A program made the translations under genes and the position numbers. Under the pieces are notes generated by a model. That model was not told the DNA's origin and did no database searches. It worked only from the letters and a program-made list of their open reading frames with translations. From Mesodorylaimus sp. YZB2_4 (taxonomy: Eukaryota; Nematoda; Enoplea; Dorylaimida; Dorylaimidae): a stretch of 64,000 bases of DNA. Below, piece after piece: positions 26,401-36,919 of the stretch; position 1 is the stretch's first letter, and each line of letters begins with the position of its first letter. The stretch covers positions 1 to 64,000 of the forward strand of contig JASANH010000622.1 of NCBI GenBank assembly GCA_030248295.1, in the 5' to 3' direction.

Positions 26401-28753
26401 CGTCAGCCGAGTGCTCAACTATGCTATTGCTCTAAACGATTTAGGGTCGGAAAAAGTACACAGTTTTGTTGGTCAGGAGCCATCAGGCCGGAATGCAAAG
26501 GAATTGGTCCTGGATGAAAACAGTAAGCTTCATTTGTAATGCGTCTGGGTCCTTATTGCTGAACGGGGTGACCAGATGGAGATTTTGTTTCCACCTGTAA
26601 CCCTCTGCTGGCAGGCCATGGCGAATGGGAGAGAGTAATCGACACTCTCCCGTGGCTGGGAGACTTTAGCCTCTCGGGTTGATCTTTCACGCGTGAATTG
26701 CCAGCTCCAGTTGGATTTTTTGTCCCGCTGACTTCGGTGGGCAACCTCCTTCCTGCGCCTGCCAGGCTTGGTTACACACCACGCAAAGAACCTAGGGCAG
26801 CCTGCCAAGTCTTCCGACCTGCTCCATGGCTGAAACATCAACCTGATGGGTGACGCTCCCCGCTGCCAACTCTATGCAGAGCATCGATTGGCTTTCGAGC
26901 CTTTACGCTTTTTCATCCAGTTTTGCAGATTTGCAACGTGCCTTTGTTGTTATAGATAAGCCCCATAATCCAATGATCAATGGTGGAGCGATTGTGGTCG
27001 CTTCGCTGTTGAAAGTAAGAACGGCAATTGCATCATCTTTGCCAAGCTGACAAGCTTTTACGTTGTAGGCAGACGAAAAGCACATGGCGGATCGATTTGA
27101 TGCTGTAAGTCCCGTTTTATTTGGTGACTTGTGCATAAACTTCAGGTTTGGTCAGGTGTCATAGCCGAACTGAGACTGGTAATGCTAGGCTGAGTTTACC
27201 TGGTTTCGCCAGGCAAACCACCTTATCAGTGGCGGCAGGTTTGTGGAATGTGTCACTCTTCCTTTTTACACTCGTAAATAACCAGGTGGAACTAATGAAG
27301 GGTTTCTCGGAACAGATGTCCTTGCGTTATACCCGTGCTATCGATGGACACATTCTAGCATTATTCATGCCATGAAAAAAATGACAGCAGCTGTTTCGAC
27401 AAAGTATAATGTTTGAGCAGCCTATGCATTTTCCTTTTTCCAGGTGGACAGCGTTTACAAAAGCATGTCAGGAAACAACGAATTTGTCGGCTTTTGCAAC
27501 CAAGCTTACTTGTCTGAACGGCAAGTCTCGTTCAGAAATTACGCAATGGGTTACTTTTTGCGAGAAAATAAATGTTTGCCCGAACCGGAACGACTGAACG
27601 AAACTCTTGAACTTATGCTTCAAGTATATGCGTTTGGAATTTCTATTTTCACAGACCGTACTATCCCCTCATTCTAGCTGTGTGCTGTTGAAGTATCATG
27701 CGAGTCCTTGGCCGTAATGGCAGCCACCTTAGCCAATGGTGGCGTGTGCCCGATCACTGGTGAATATATGATCGGTAGCCACTGCGTCCGAGATGTCTTG
27801 TCCCTGATGTACGCGACGGGCATGAACGACTACTCTGGTCAGTTCGCCTTCCACGTAAGCATTGCAATGTGCTATCTGTCGTCTGGGCTTCTTTCAAATA
27901 ACATTTTTAGGTCGGCCTTCCGGCTAAGTCGTCGATATCTGGCGCCATCATGCTGGTTATCCCCAATGTCATGGGCATTGCTCTCTGGTCGCCACCACTG
28001 GATACCCGTAACAATTCTGTGCGTGGATTGCAGTTCTGCACCGAACTGGTCAAAGTGTTCAATTTCCACAACTATGACAACTTGCGTTTTACTCAAAGAA
28101 AATTGGACCCGCGTAAAATGCAAGTGGAGAATAAGGCACACCAAGTTGTCCTGTCTTTGTTCTCCGCCGCCAATGGCGATTTGACTGCTTTGAGCAGGTG
28201 GGTGACCACCGGCTAGTGCACAGGACACACCTTTAAACTTTTCTTTGTTGTTTTTAGATTTTTCTTACAAGGCGTGGATTTAACAGTGGCTGACTACGAT
28301 CGTCGTACCCCTCTGCACATAGCTGCTGCTGAGGGTCACTTGAACTGCGTAAAATTCTTGGTCGAAAAGGCGAGAGTGCCTAGCCGTCCTGTTGACAGGT
28401 AAGCCAATAGAAGATTGTGGTTTCTGGGAATGATCAGCAGGGTAATTTGGTTCAGATGGAACAACACGCCAGCCGATGATGCCCGCTATCACAATCATCC
28501 CGAAATAGCTAACTATTTGGAGAACTGGGATTTGAAACGTCAATCGGCGCCACAATTTCCTGGAACCCAGTCTCAGCCAGTGCTGAACGGCATCCCTGCT
28601 TCTAATTCGCCATCCGAAGCCCAGCCGGTCGCTATCAGCACCCGTGTGCCGAAATCTCGTGATGGCTACGATGCTTCACAGAGCGAAGAAGAAGAGTATG
28701 ACAGTGGTGAAGGGTCATCGGTGCCCGGATCCGCGTCTAAGATAACCCATTAG
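23403..28753 (+). CDS. GLS: Glutaminase-ankyrin paralogue B, predicted pseudoenzyme
   Basis: Exons: 23403-23890, about 25445-25682 (start of this exon uncertain), 25737-25876, 26092-26301, 26359-26522, 26956-27014, 27069-27104, 27444-27623, 27678-27854, 27911-28197, 28258-28398, 28456-28753. The frame is open throughout. The N-terminus is acidic and lysine-rich and carries the motif RSISYENPELMKLI shared with copy D. Then come the helical region (DTIFETFKNSETGKISVRKFLN), the glutaminase domain, two ankyrin repeats ([17 protein letters not shown]...) and a disordered Glu/Ser tail. Compared with human KGA: Tyr249 to Phe (NFIPQL), Ser286 to Ala and Lys289 to Arg (QAVSR, 26396-26410), Tyr414 to Met (LELMLQ), Tyr466 to Asn (TGMNDYSG). 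Asn335, Glu381 and Asn388 are kept. Hydrolysis by the known mechanism therefore looks impossible, although the gene looks intact and maintained. Confidence 0.85.
26530..26880. repeat. Dispersed repeat family 2 (copy in glutaminase B intron)
   Basis: Part of this intron segment (about 26700-26780) is the reverse complement of about 59520-59595 in the RNF19 intron. A second block, gctgaaacatcaacc, is present in both places in the same orientation (26831 and 59621). The mixed orientation suggests a composite or rearranged element. Ends and class are unknown. Confidence 0.45.
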
Positions 28754-29094
28754 AAACCATCGAGTGTGGTCACATCTGGAAATACTTATCCTTTCTTGGT
28801 AGCTCGGTGATAACGGATATAGTTGTGGTGATTTTATTTGCTGTGCCTACAATATGTTTCTTGCTCAAATTATTTTCTAATACAGTATTGGCGGAATACA
28901 TCTTTGGCTATTGTTCAGAGGAGCATATCACTAGATAGCATAGCTGTACGCATGCTGTCTCCGTCGTTGACTTACTCACGATGAGACGACCAAAACTTTA
29001 GGACTTGTAACTCAGAATAAACACGATGACTCAGACAGGAGCCCAAGCAATATGCAAATCGACCTGTCACGGTTCAGGGTTTCAGGAGTTTCTA
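28754..29094. other. 3' flank of glutaminase B
   Basis: Contains an AATAAA signal near 29016 that could end the copy B transcript. Nothing else recognised. Confidence 0.4.
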
Positions 29095-29365
29095 TGCCAT
29101 CATTTTCTGCTTGAAACTTGACAAGGGATGGATCACCGATGAGAGACGAAAAGCGATGCTTGTGGGTCGTGTGACTGAACAAAGTCTTCCTTCCAAGTGT
29201 GCCGCTGAAGGGAATTGTGTGATATTCTTGGACATCCTTATGAAAAAGGCAGTATACTCGTACCCCCACCAGGGCAGTTCATCTTTGGCTGTTAAGCCAA
29301 CCACATAATTTTCTTTTTAGACATGAACTTCATGGATCAGGTACACATGCATCGGCTAACCAAAC
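29095..29365. repeat. Duplicate of serpin 3' flank
   Basis: About 70-75% similar to 7110-7350, in the same orientation and in the same position relative to serpin sequence. It is much more diverged than the neighbouring serpin fragment, and the two copies differ by an insertion of about 50 bp here. Confidence 0.55.
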
Positions 29366-29423
29366 TGATCTGGGATCTGACAAAATCTGGGATCGATTTA
29401 GCTGGTTCTACAATAAGTAGATC

Positions 29424-29922
29424 ATCCGCATATGTCAGATGCGTGACCACTTCGGACAAGTAGAACCGCCGGGCAGGGAGCATGAAGTATGTAGACGCTG
29501 GCACCCTGGGCTCGACACGGGACACCCACCACTCGCACGACCACGCCCGGGCACAGATCGGCTTGCACGAAGGGCAGCGTCGACTCGCGGTGCATCATCT
29601 TCAGTCGCCTGGCCTGCAACGAGAGAGGAATAGAGGTAGCCAGGAGAGTGATTAACTCTGTCTTAGCGTGTCCTCGCTCTCGTAGGAGGTGCCGTCCTTC
29701 GTGGCCTTCCTGTTGAACCTCGTTTCCCACCAAGGGTGCACGTACACGCCCACCGCGCCGACCATGCTGTTGGCGTACTTGAACACGTTCTTGTCGGGGG
29801 CGACCATTTCGGTCAGGTGCTTATGCGACTCCTCGCGGACGTACTTGTTGATCTCCTCGATCGCCTTCGCCGAGTTCTTCTCCGACGCCAGCAGTTGTAT
29901 CTTCTCGCCGTTCCTGAAGGGG
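29424..29922 (-). pseudogene. Serpin pseudogene fragment
   Basis: Near-identical (about 97% by eye) to 7806-8290 of the serpin gene: most of exon 3, intron 3 and the first part of exon 4. A 4-bp insertion ('tatg') in the exon-4 part shifts the frame. The exon 3-intron donor context is altered, and the first two exons and the 3' half of the last exon are missing. The ends are abrupt on both sides. It cannot make a serpin. The high similarity implies a recent copy or gene conversion. Confidence 0.85.
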
Positions 29923-30595
29923 GACCTTGCTTAGTGATAATGGGAGTAGCTGCCCAGGCAGCGCATCACCCAATGAAATTTGCGCTCATGGTAATGACAA
30001 GGTGACAATGAAAACCTTATTCGTAGTTCATCAGGTAGTGAGAGTTCTGTGTGAACGTAGTCTGACTGCGAAGTCTAGCTCATGAGGATCGCAAGGTGAT
30101 ATCACTTGAGTTTTGCAGTGCAATATTTCTGGATAATTTGGTTGATACATCTGCTGTGAATCATGGTTCCGGCTGCTTGTCTAAAGTTTGTAAAACATGT
30201 GGCTTGGTTGGAAATGTGCTGAATTGAGGTAAAATCAGAGAATAAGCATTGCGATAGACACACGTTTTGATATCAGCCTAACCTTTCCTTTTAAAGGAGA
30301 TCTCTGGAAATAACCTAGGAACGAAAAGAGGCGCACAAAGAGTGGAGGCGTAACCTCCAAACAGCAAATCGGCCATCAAAAAAATTTTGTCGAATATATG
30401 GTCCACGCGCTTAAATCTATCGTTTTCTAGTTCCTCAATTGCCGCAAAAACAGTCAAGATCTTGTAAAACCGACCTTGACGAGTTAGTCAATCTAAGCAG
30501 TTCGTGTGCAGCGTTGACCGCCAGGCGTTGACTCCTTTGAAATTATTATTTGGTTGATTACCCAGCAGTCAAGTCTTCTTGGCTCGATTACAGAT
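29923..30595. other. Intergenic DNA
   Basis: No gene or element recognised between the serpin fragment and the duplicated segment that begins near 30596. Confidence 0.4.
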
Positions 30596-31340
30596 TCCTT
30601 GTCTTTGGCACTGAGCACATCGCACATTGACATTCAGACAAGAGCGCAGAACCAAATCAGCGAGTACTTCCGTCACTGATATCACGCGGCACGTCATCAG
30701 AGTTCATCGCAGCTCGTCAGGCGACCATGTCCGGCACGATCGGCTCGCACTTCTCGATTTGCCCGTCGTCGGCAAAGTCGCTGAGTGGCCCGCTACGCTG
30801 CGTCTCCATCTGATCGTGAGCGAAGTCGCTGATCACGCTGACCGTGCCGCTGGCGACGCTTTTTCCGTCGACTAATTGCGAGATCTGATTGGCCAACGAC
30901 GCCGCGTCTGGAGGGAACATGCTGACTACGCTGACCGGCGTGGCGGCGTCCTAACCTTCGATGAGGCGAGACGGTGGAGGATCGGCCGCCGATGGAAAGT
31001 CTGGAGCGAACTCGCTGGCTTGCTCGTCTTTAACTTGGTCCGATTGCTGCTCGGGGGGCCTGAAAAGAAGCCTAATTTCACGATACCGAATCCTTATCAT
31101 CCTAACTTCCCGCCTGAATCAACGAAATGTTTCCTTACCGCTTCGACGAGAATCGATTCAACGAAGCTTCCTTGACTTCCACCCATCGTCTTTTCTCGAA
31201 CGTCAATTGCACTTTGGCCCTAATCGACGAAAATCTCAAGCGAGAGCTGCCACACTGAACCGACCAAGCACGACGGAGGCAAGATCACGAATGAGGCCGT
31301 TTTCGTTATTATATCGTTGTTGTTCGCGAGTGCGACAGAT
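30596..31340. repeat. Duplicated segment, copy 1 (partner at 32606-33560)
   Basis: 30596-30720 matches 32606-32720 ('tggcactgagcacatc.cacattgacattcagacaa.agcgcagaacc'). 31280-31330 resembles 33478-33530 ('gatcacgaatgagg.cgtttt'). The order is the same in both, so this looks like one longer duplication. The second copy is interrupted by SINE copy 3. Between the matching ends lie different small ORFs, described separately. Confidence 0.5.
30717..30920 (-). CDS. Possible small ORF (67 aa), unknown
   Basis: ATG-started frame with unusually even, acidic composition (repeated ISDFAHDQ / SDFADDGQ-type phrases) and locally high GC. Its 3' flank is duplicated next to the ORF at 32707-32913. No family is recognised. 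It may be the last exon of a longer minus-strand gene whose upstream exons I could not join without a stop. Confidence 0.25.
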   Translation of the reverse strand: MFPPDAASLANQISQLVDGKSVASGTVSVISDFAHDQMETQRSGPLSDFADDGQIEKCEPIVPDMVA

Positions 31341-32605
31341 CCTCTTCGCTCTCGTTCCGGCGGTTTCGGGCTGATCTTACAAACGAGCGGTCCAAGGTCT
31401 TCGATAGCCCAAGCCTGGTAGAAAGGCTTATTCCTGCAGAGTATCGATCACTAGACCCCGATTCCTCACACAACCCCTCAGGCGTGCTTGCCGCGCCTCC
31501 CAAGGGTGCCTGCAACTGCTCTGTGCAATGGTACACTAGCCTGGCTGCTGGTCGAATGCACCCGGTCCTAAGATACCTACGCTGACGAACAGTTCCACTG
31601 TCGATGGCAGTAAAGACTTCTGTCAACACCAGAGGATCCTTTTACGAAGCACAACAATGCACGACGATGTCTCGCCAGTCCTACGTCTTACCCACAGCCA
31701 AATCCCCAGACCACCCAAGTGCCCGCCCTGGAGTCAACTCCTGGACTATCCCAGTATGAACCGAAGGAAGCGACGACCGCAGGGCCCTTTGAGAGTATGC
31801 TAATCGAAGTCCCTGGCCAGCACCTGGATCGCCCCACAGGTCTGCCAGTGGGGTGGACCACATGGGGTGGGGCTTCCCCGAAGGGAGAGCACTTATCTCA
31901 CCCAGCAGCCTGTTCTCACACTGCCCTGGCTACTCCTCACCGGGCCAACTTCCAAAGCCACACCCCCAAGAACTCCAGGCGCCCCTAAGCGGCAATGGTC
32001 ACAGCATCGTCCAGTGCCATTCTGTATTTCCGGGCGATGTAAAGTCGTCCGTGGGTTCGCAAGATGCCTGCACCACCATTTAGAGACACTAGACTCATGT
32101 CCAATTAATAATAAAGAAAAAGCCAGGATTCTGCCCAGAAAAGGCAGTCTCCCGCAAAGAACATGCTATATTTGAAGGATCTTCGCTATCGGCTGGAAAC
32201 CTCTTGTATCAAAATTTCTAATTATTAATTCCCTGCTGGTCTAATCTGAACAAGAACGAAGAATGACCAAAGGATTACCTGTGCAGTTAGTTGGAGCGCA
32301 GTAAAGGAGCCCCAACAAATTACTTTGCGCATATGTGCTGTACGAGTTCTTGATTCCAGACCCGCAGGAAGAGAATGCAGCTTATTTTTAATGATAAGCA
32401 CAAAAAGGTTCCGTGTACAGTTTGCATGACTAGGTAGGCCAGGGCAGTCAATCTAACGATAAGTGTAACAGCAGCCGGCATTTCATACTTCGGTTCAGCA
32501 ATCTAGTCGTTTTTTATGCTCGGGAGCCCTCAAAACCACATGAACGCTACAGTTACATTGGATCACCACTTATGTAAATCAACGATCATTTGGAAGCCGA
32601 CTCCT
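31341..32605. other. Intergenic DNA
   Basis: Proline-rich short ORFs on the plus strand (31719-32175) show no domain and overlap each other in different frames. Nothing supported. Confidence 0.4.
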
Positions 32606-32706
32606 TTTCTGGCACTGAGCACATCACACATTGACATTCAGACAACAGCGCAGAACCAAATAATCGAATACTTCCGTCACAGAGATCACGCTCACGTCAT
32701 CAGAAC

Positions 32707-32913
32707 TCACAGCATTTCATGGTCACTGCTCTGGGTTGTTTTGATTCCTTTCCTTTTTTGAGCGTCTTCTACACGTTTCATGATCTCTCTGGTCAACTGA
32801 TCACGAGCACGCGGGTTCTGCACGTTCCGATTGGGTTCGGGTTTCTCGCGCTTGTTCTGGCGGTCAGCCATCTTTTTGGTTTGGTCTTTAGAGGACTGGG
32901 CGTTTCGAGACAT
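32707..32913 (-). CDS. Possible small basic ORF (68 aa), unknown
   Basis: ATG-started frame of very hydrophilic, Lys/Arg/Gln-rich sequence ending EDAQKRKGIKTTQSSDHEML, probably disordered or coiled-coil. Its downstream side is duplicated beside the ORF at 30717-30920. No family recognised. It could be an exon of an unknown gene or chance coding potential. Confidence 0.3.
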   Translation of the reverse strand: MSRNAQSSKDQTKKMADRQNKREKPEPNRNVQNPRARDQLTREIMKRVEDAQKRKGIKTTQSSDHEML

Positions 32914-32970
32914 ATCTTTGCCCCAGCGGTCAAGGTTTTCCTACTGGACGGTCGTTAGCCCGACATTGTA

Positions 32971-33443
32971 ATCACGAAGCGAACGGCAGCCGCGGTGGTG
33001 CAGCGGTTCGGCATTCGTCTCTCCGTATTGCTTGGGGCCGAGTGGCTGGACTCGTCCCATGTTCGATCCCCAGCGATGGAGGTCGATTTGAGAACCATAA
33101 ACCCCCTACTGACCTTGCACGCCAGGCCGTGGGTGACTCACCCGGAACCCTAAAGGTGCTCCGAGTGGAGAGACGGACGCCAAACGAGGAGACAGTCTCG
33201 GCTGTCGAACACCGACAGAGTTCAAAGCCCGCCCGCCATCGTCCGAGGAAGTCGGTGTGCAGTCCATGATGCCCTCGCGCGGAGGTGCTCCAAGTGAAGA
33301 CACGCAGAGGGACGCTGCTGTATGTGCCGGTTCCCGCACAGCCTTCCTTATAAGGTTTGCTGCTGGCCGGGCCGGCTATATGCAAAAACGGGCTTCAGCC
33401 CACAAAAATTTAAACAGAAGACAAAAAAATCACGAAGCGAACG
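32971..33443 (+). mobile_element. tRNA-derived SINE, full length with target-site duplication (copy 3)
   Basis: The element occupies 32986-33428. It is flanked by a perfect 15-bp direct repeat, atcacgaagcgaacg, at 32971-32985 and 33429-33443. The head shows an A-box-like stretch (gtggtgcagcggttcgg) and a B-box-like stretch (atgttcgatccccagcg), as in a pol III tRNA-type promoter. A non-tRNA body of about 300 bp ends in an A-rich tail (acaaaaaa). The duplication and tail point to insertion by LINE-type target-primed reverse transcription. Confidence 0.88.
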
Positions 33444-33774
33444 AAGGCAGTAACCGACCGCGTACTGTACAAGCACGATCACGAATGAGGTCGTTTTGCA
33501 ATTGTGTTGTGTGTATGCTTTCGCAATGTAAAGTCGTGCGTTGACTCCTTGAACACTGCCTTTTTTCTGTGATGATCGCTGGCCTCGGAGAAAAAAAAAT
33601 TTGTTTAGTGGGCAAGTTCTCAGGCAAAATGACCTGGCAGCGTGACCGAAGAAGGGGCGACGTGCATAGGAAGGTTTTATATGACTGGAGTGCTGTACTA
33701 TCAAGCTTACACACTTCTTAACGTGGTATTATCAGGAGTTTAGGGACTATTGAAACACTCGAAGCCTCTCAAGG

Positions 33775-36700
33775 CTAATCCTCGCCTTTCGACGCCCAGC
33801 TTTCGATGAATTCGGCAGCCTCGTCGTGCCCTTCGTTACGAGCATCATCCGATGGCGTGTGACCGTATCTACAGTATGATAAGGACGCGTACAGCTCAGC
33901 ATCTACCCTTTAGGTCAGGGGCTTACCTGTCCCTTGGATTCGGAGATACTTGAGCCACTTGCAACAGGAACTTGATGCAGTCCATTCGTCCCTCGGCGGC
34001 TGCTATATGCAGTGGTGTCCGGCCATCGTAATCGGACGCATCCAAGTCCACATGTTCCAGGTAACATCTGAAAGAATTATGGTAGGGTGCGCTAATAAAA
34101 TGCAAAACCTTTCCCGTGCCGGGAATCGAACCCGGGCCGCGCGGGCGCTCCACATATGAGAGCCGCGAATCCTAACCCCTAGACCACACGGGAGATGCTT
34201 AAATGCAGTAAGAAGAAGAAGCGTGGGCACCTGTGCCTGCTCCATAGTCCCTAAATTTGCCGTCATGTCAGTTAAAACACTCACCGTCTTAACGCGACCA
34301 AATCTCCTTTAGCCGCTGCGAACAGTGTGAGAGCCACCCGCAACGTAGGACCGCCTTGGATTTCCACCCGTTTCGGGTCCAGTTTTCGTTCAGTGCCAGT
34401 CTCAACGTCGTAATTGTGCAAACGAAATTTGGTGACGAACTCGCGACAGAACTGTACGCCTCGCACCGAATTGTCATAAACGTCCAGCGGTGGCGACCAT
34501 ACAGCGATCCCCATGACGTTAGGCACGATCAGCATGATAGCACCAGAGATGCTTGAACGAGCTGGAAGGCCGACCTGCAGTCAGACAGCGTTATCGCTTG
34601 GAAAAATGAAGGGAAGTTTGCCCTTACGTAGAACGCAAATTTGCCCGAGTAATCATTCATACCACAGGAATACATCAAGGACAGGACGTCCCGCACACAG
34701 CTGCTGCCGATGACGAATTCGCCTGTGATTGGACATACCCCTCCATTGGCCAACGTGGCTGCGATCACTGATAATGACTCGCAGGTGACTTCCACTGAAT
34801 ACAGCTAAAAGGGGCCTTCGTTATAGATGCATTTTCTGAACATGCATATGCTACGCATCCTGTGCTCGCTTATTGTTACACTTCGAGTGTACCTACTATT
34901 TTTCGGCAACGATGATGCACTAAAAAGTATGGTGCAGCGACAACTTGAGCAAACCTTGCGCTGTCTCACGTGAGGTCCAAAACATGACCCGTCCAGACCG
35001 CTGCTACTGACCCTATCTCCCCCTTGTTCATCTCACGCTGAGCAATAGCTACAAGCACCTGAGGAGCGGCAGATGCAGCCGCACAATCGCGCGCATCAGA
35101 TAAGCCTTTCAGATACCCACTTGCAACAGCAATTCTATAATTTCGTTCAACCGCTCTCCTTTCGGCAAGCACTGATTCTCTCGCAGCAAATAACCCAAGG
35201 CAATGTTCCTAAAAAGTTCAATCCGATGTATCATTCTCAAAAGAGACCGTGCGCTATGCAGCCAGCACCTGTATGAGATGTGCCGCTCGCTCAAATAAGA
35301 CGTGTTGCTGAATCCGACGTGCTCTTTGCCCGCCATTTTCTGATACAAGCTGTAAACCTGATAAGAATGATAAGAATGAGCTTGCACGCGAGTATGGCCA
35401 CTGAATACTGTCCATATTACCGAGTCAAACCTGGTAGCCATGTGGGGGTGCTTGTCCTGAAACAGGCAAGATACAGCGGGTACAGTAAGTCAGATGGGGG
35501 GAAGGCCTACATACTTTCAACAGCGAGGCCACAGCTATGGCGCCAGCATTGATCAGAGGATTGTGAGGCTTATCTGAAACAGCCAGTAATAAGCCTGCTG
35601 GTCATTCGCTCAGATGGTTCAATCGATGTTCATGTTCACGTTTGGCCACATCAGCAAAACCAGGTAGGTGAGGGGATGCGTCATACTCGTATAAGACACG
35701 CTAGCCGCCACTGTCAGCCTAACTGCTCAACACTTTGGAAAAGCGAGTAGACAATAAGGACCACTTCGGTGTGGAGCTTGCACACTCATTTGCCTTGCAT
35801 GCTGCGATAGAGGCTTGGGTAAGTGCAGAAGTATGCAGCTTTAGCTTAGCTCACGATTAGACACGATTTACCCAGCCGCCAGTTGAACACTTACTCTCTT
35901 CATTCAGAATTAAATCCTTGACATTTCGACCGGACGGTTCTTGGCCAACGAAACTGTGTACTTTCTTGGCACCGTAATCATTTAATACGATGGCATAGTT
36001 GAGGACCCGGCAACAAGCTTGCATGCAGAACGGTACGTTGGCGTCTCCAGCAGAAAACCTAGAATTCTCCAAGTTGTTTCCAAAAGTGAAAACTCCTCTG
36101 ATCATAACAGCCGCACCTTTGTCCGTCCACTGAACATACGGCCACTCCCCACATGTCCGGACTGTAGTCGGCCAACTGAGGAATGAAATCGGATATGCGC
36201 CCTTCGCTGATACCTTTGCAATCGGAATAAAGTTCATAGATTTGACGACAAAGGCGCAGCCAGTCAGAAACGGCAAAATTGGTCCTAAGAACGCGATTTA
36301 TGAACATGACGTTTCTGCGAATCACGCTGAAAGCGAAAAGCAAGTCAAGAGCTGATCACGAGACTATGGGGAGGAGCGCACTCCATAAACTGTTGTTCAC
36401 TCAGGTGCAATGTATCAGTTGCTTCGAAATTGGTCCCGTAATGCTTCAACAATTCCTTTAATGTCTGCATGGATTCATGCAAGCGTGGATCTGTCGTTCG
36501 TACTCCTGTCACTGTGATGGCCTGAAATACCGAACTCGCTGACTTCCATATCAGATTCGTATAGCATGCCATACTTACATTCAGAAAGTCATTCACGGGG
36601 ACTTTGCCCGTTTCCTCATTTATGAACATCTCGCATATTGCCTCTTCAGTGGCTCGAAACCCGTCCCAGCTGGCGCCATTGCGATCGTCTTTTTGACATC

Positions 36701-36919
36701 TTCATTGAAAGCATATGCTAATTACAACATGCATACTGTACTGTAAGGACCCCGCAGCTGTGTTTGGTCAACTGTATTGTGGCATGTATTTGGTGCTAGC
36801 ACACACCATAGTGAACCCACAGGTCCTATCCAACATGTCCTTTAAGCCACTTACACGCCCAGCTCGTCGGCTACCAACGTGGCCACATCGTCGTCTTCTC
36901 TATCTTCAGGCTGCGGCAT
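33775..36919 (-). CDS. GLS: Glutaminase-ankyrin paralogue C, predicted pseudoenzyme
   Basis: Exons: 36919-36855, 36699-36579, 36521-36382, 36326-36117, 36058-35895, 35573-35515, 35456-35421, 35357-35269, 35208-35121, 34804-34628, 34574-34285, 34067-33927, 33868-33775. All join in phase to give 557 aa. The N-terminus is short and acidic ([11 protein letters not shown]), without the long first exon of B and D. Active-site changes relative to human KGA: Tyr249 to Phe (DFIPQL), Ser286 to Ala193 and Lys289 to Arg196 (QACCR; Ala codon at 36016-36018), Tyr414 to Leu (IELLLQ), Tyr466 to Asn (CGMNDYSG). Asn335, Glu381 and Asn388 equivalents are kept. Two ankyrin repeats follow ([20 protein letters not shown]). 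A 60-bp intron at 35209-35268 is found only in this copy. The intron 34068-34284 holds a tRNA-Glu gene. Copies C and D are oriented opposite to A and B. Confidence 0.88.
34111..34193 (-). tRNA. tRNA-Glu-CTC: tRNA-Glu (anticodon CUC) with 11-nt intron
   Basis: 83 bp on the minus strand. Acceptor arms TCCCGTG and CACGGGA pair fully and are followed by discriminator A. The D-arm (GTCTAGGGGTTAGGAT) and T-arm (CGGGTTCGATTCCCG) are canonical and carry the A and B boxes. The anticodon stem CGCGG/CCGCG closes a CTCTCA.. loop with anticodon CUC. An 11-nt intron (tatgtggagcg) sits at the standard site after position 37; removing it leaves 72 nt, the normal tRNA-Glu length. It lies inside intron 34068-34284 of glutaminase copy C, on the same strand. 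Confidence 0.93.

Noticed and set aside
31719-32175. Proline-rich plus-strand ORFs
   Set aside because: Three overlapping frames with similar bias and no start context or domain; composition alone explains them.
32986-33090. tRNA-like sequence read as a tRNA gene
   Set aside because: A and B boxes are present but the arms do not pair; it is the head of the SINE.
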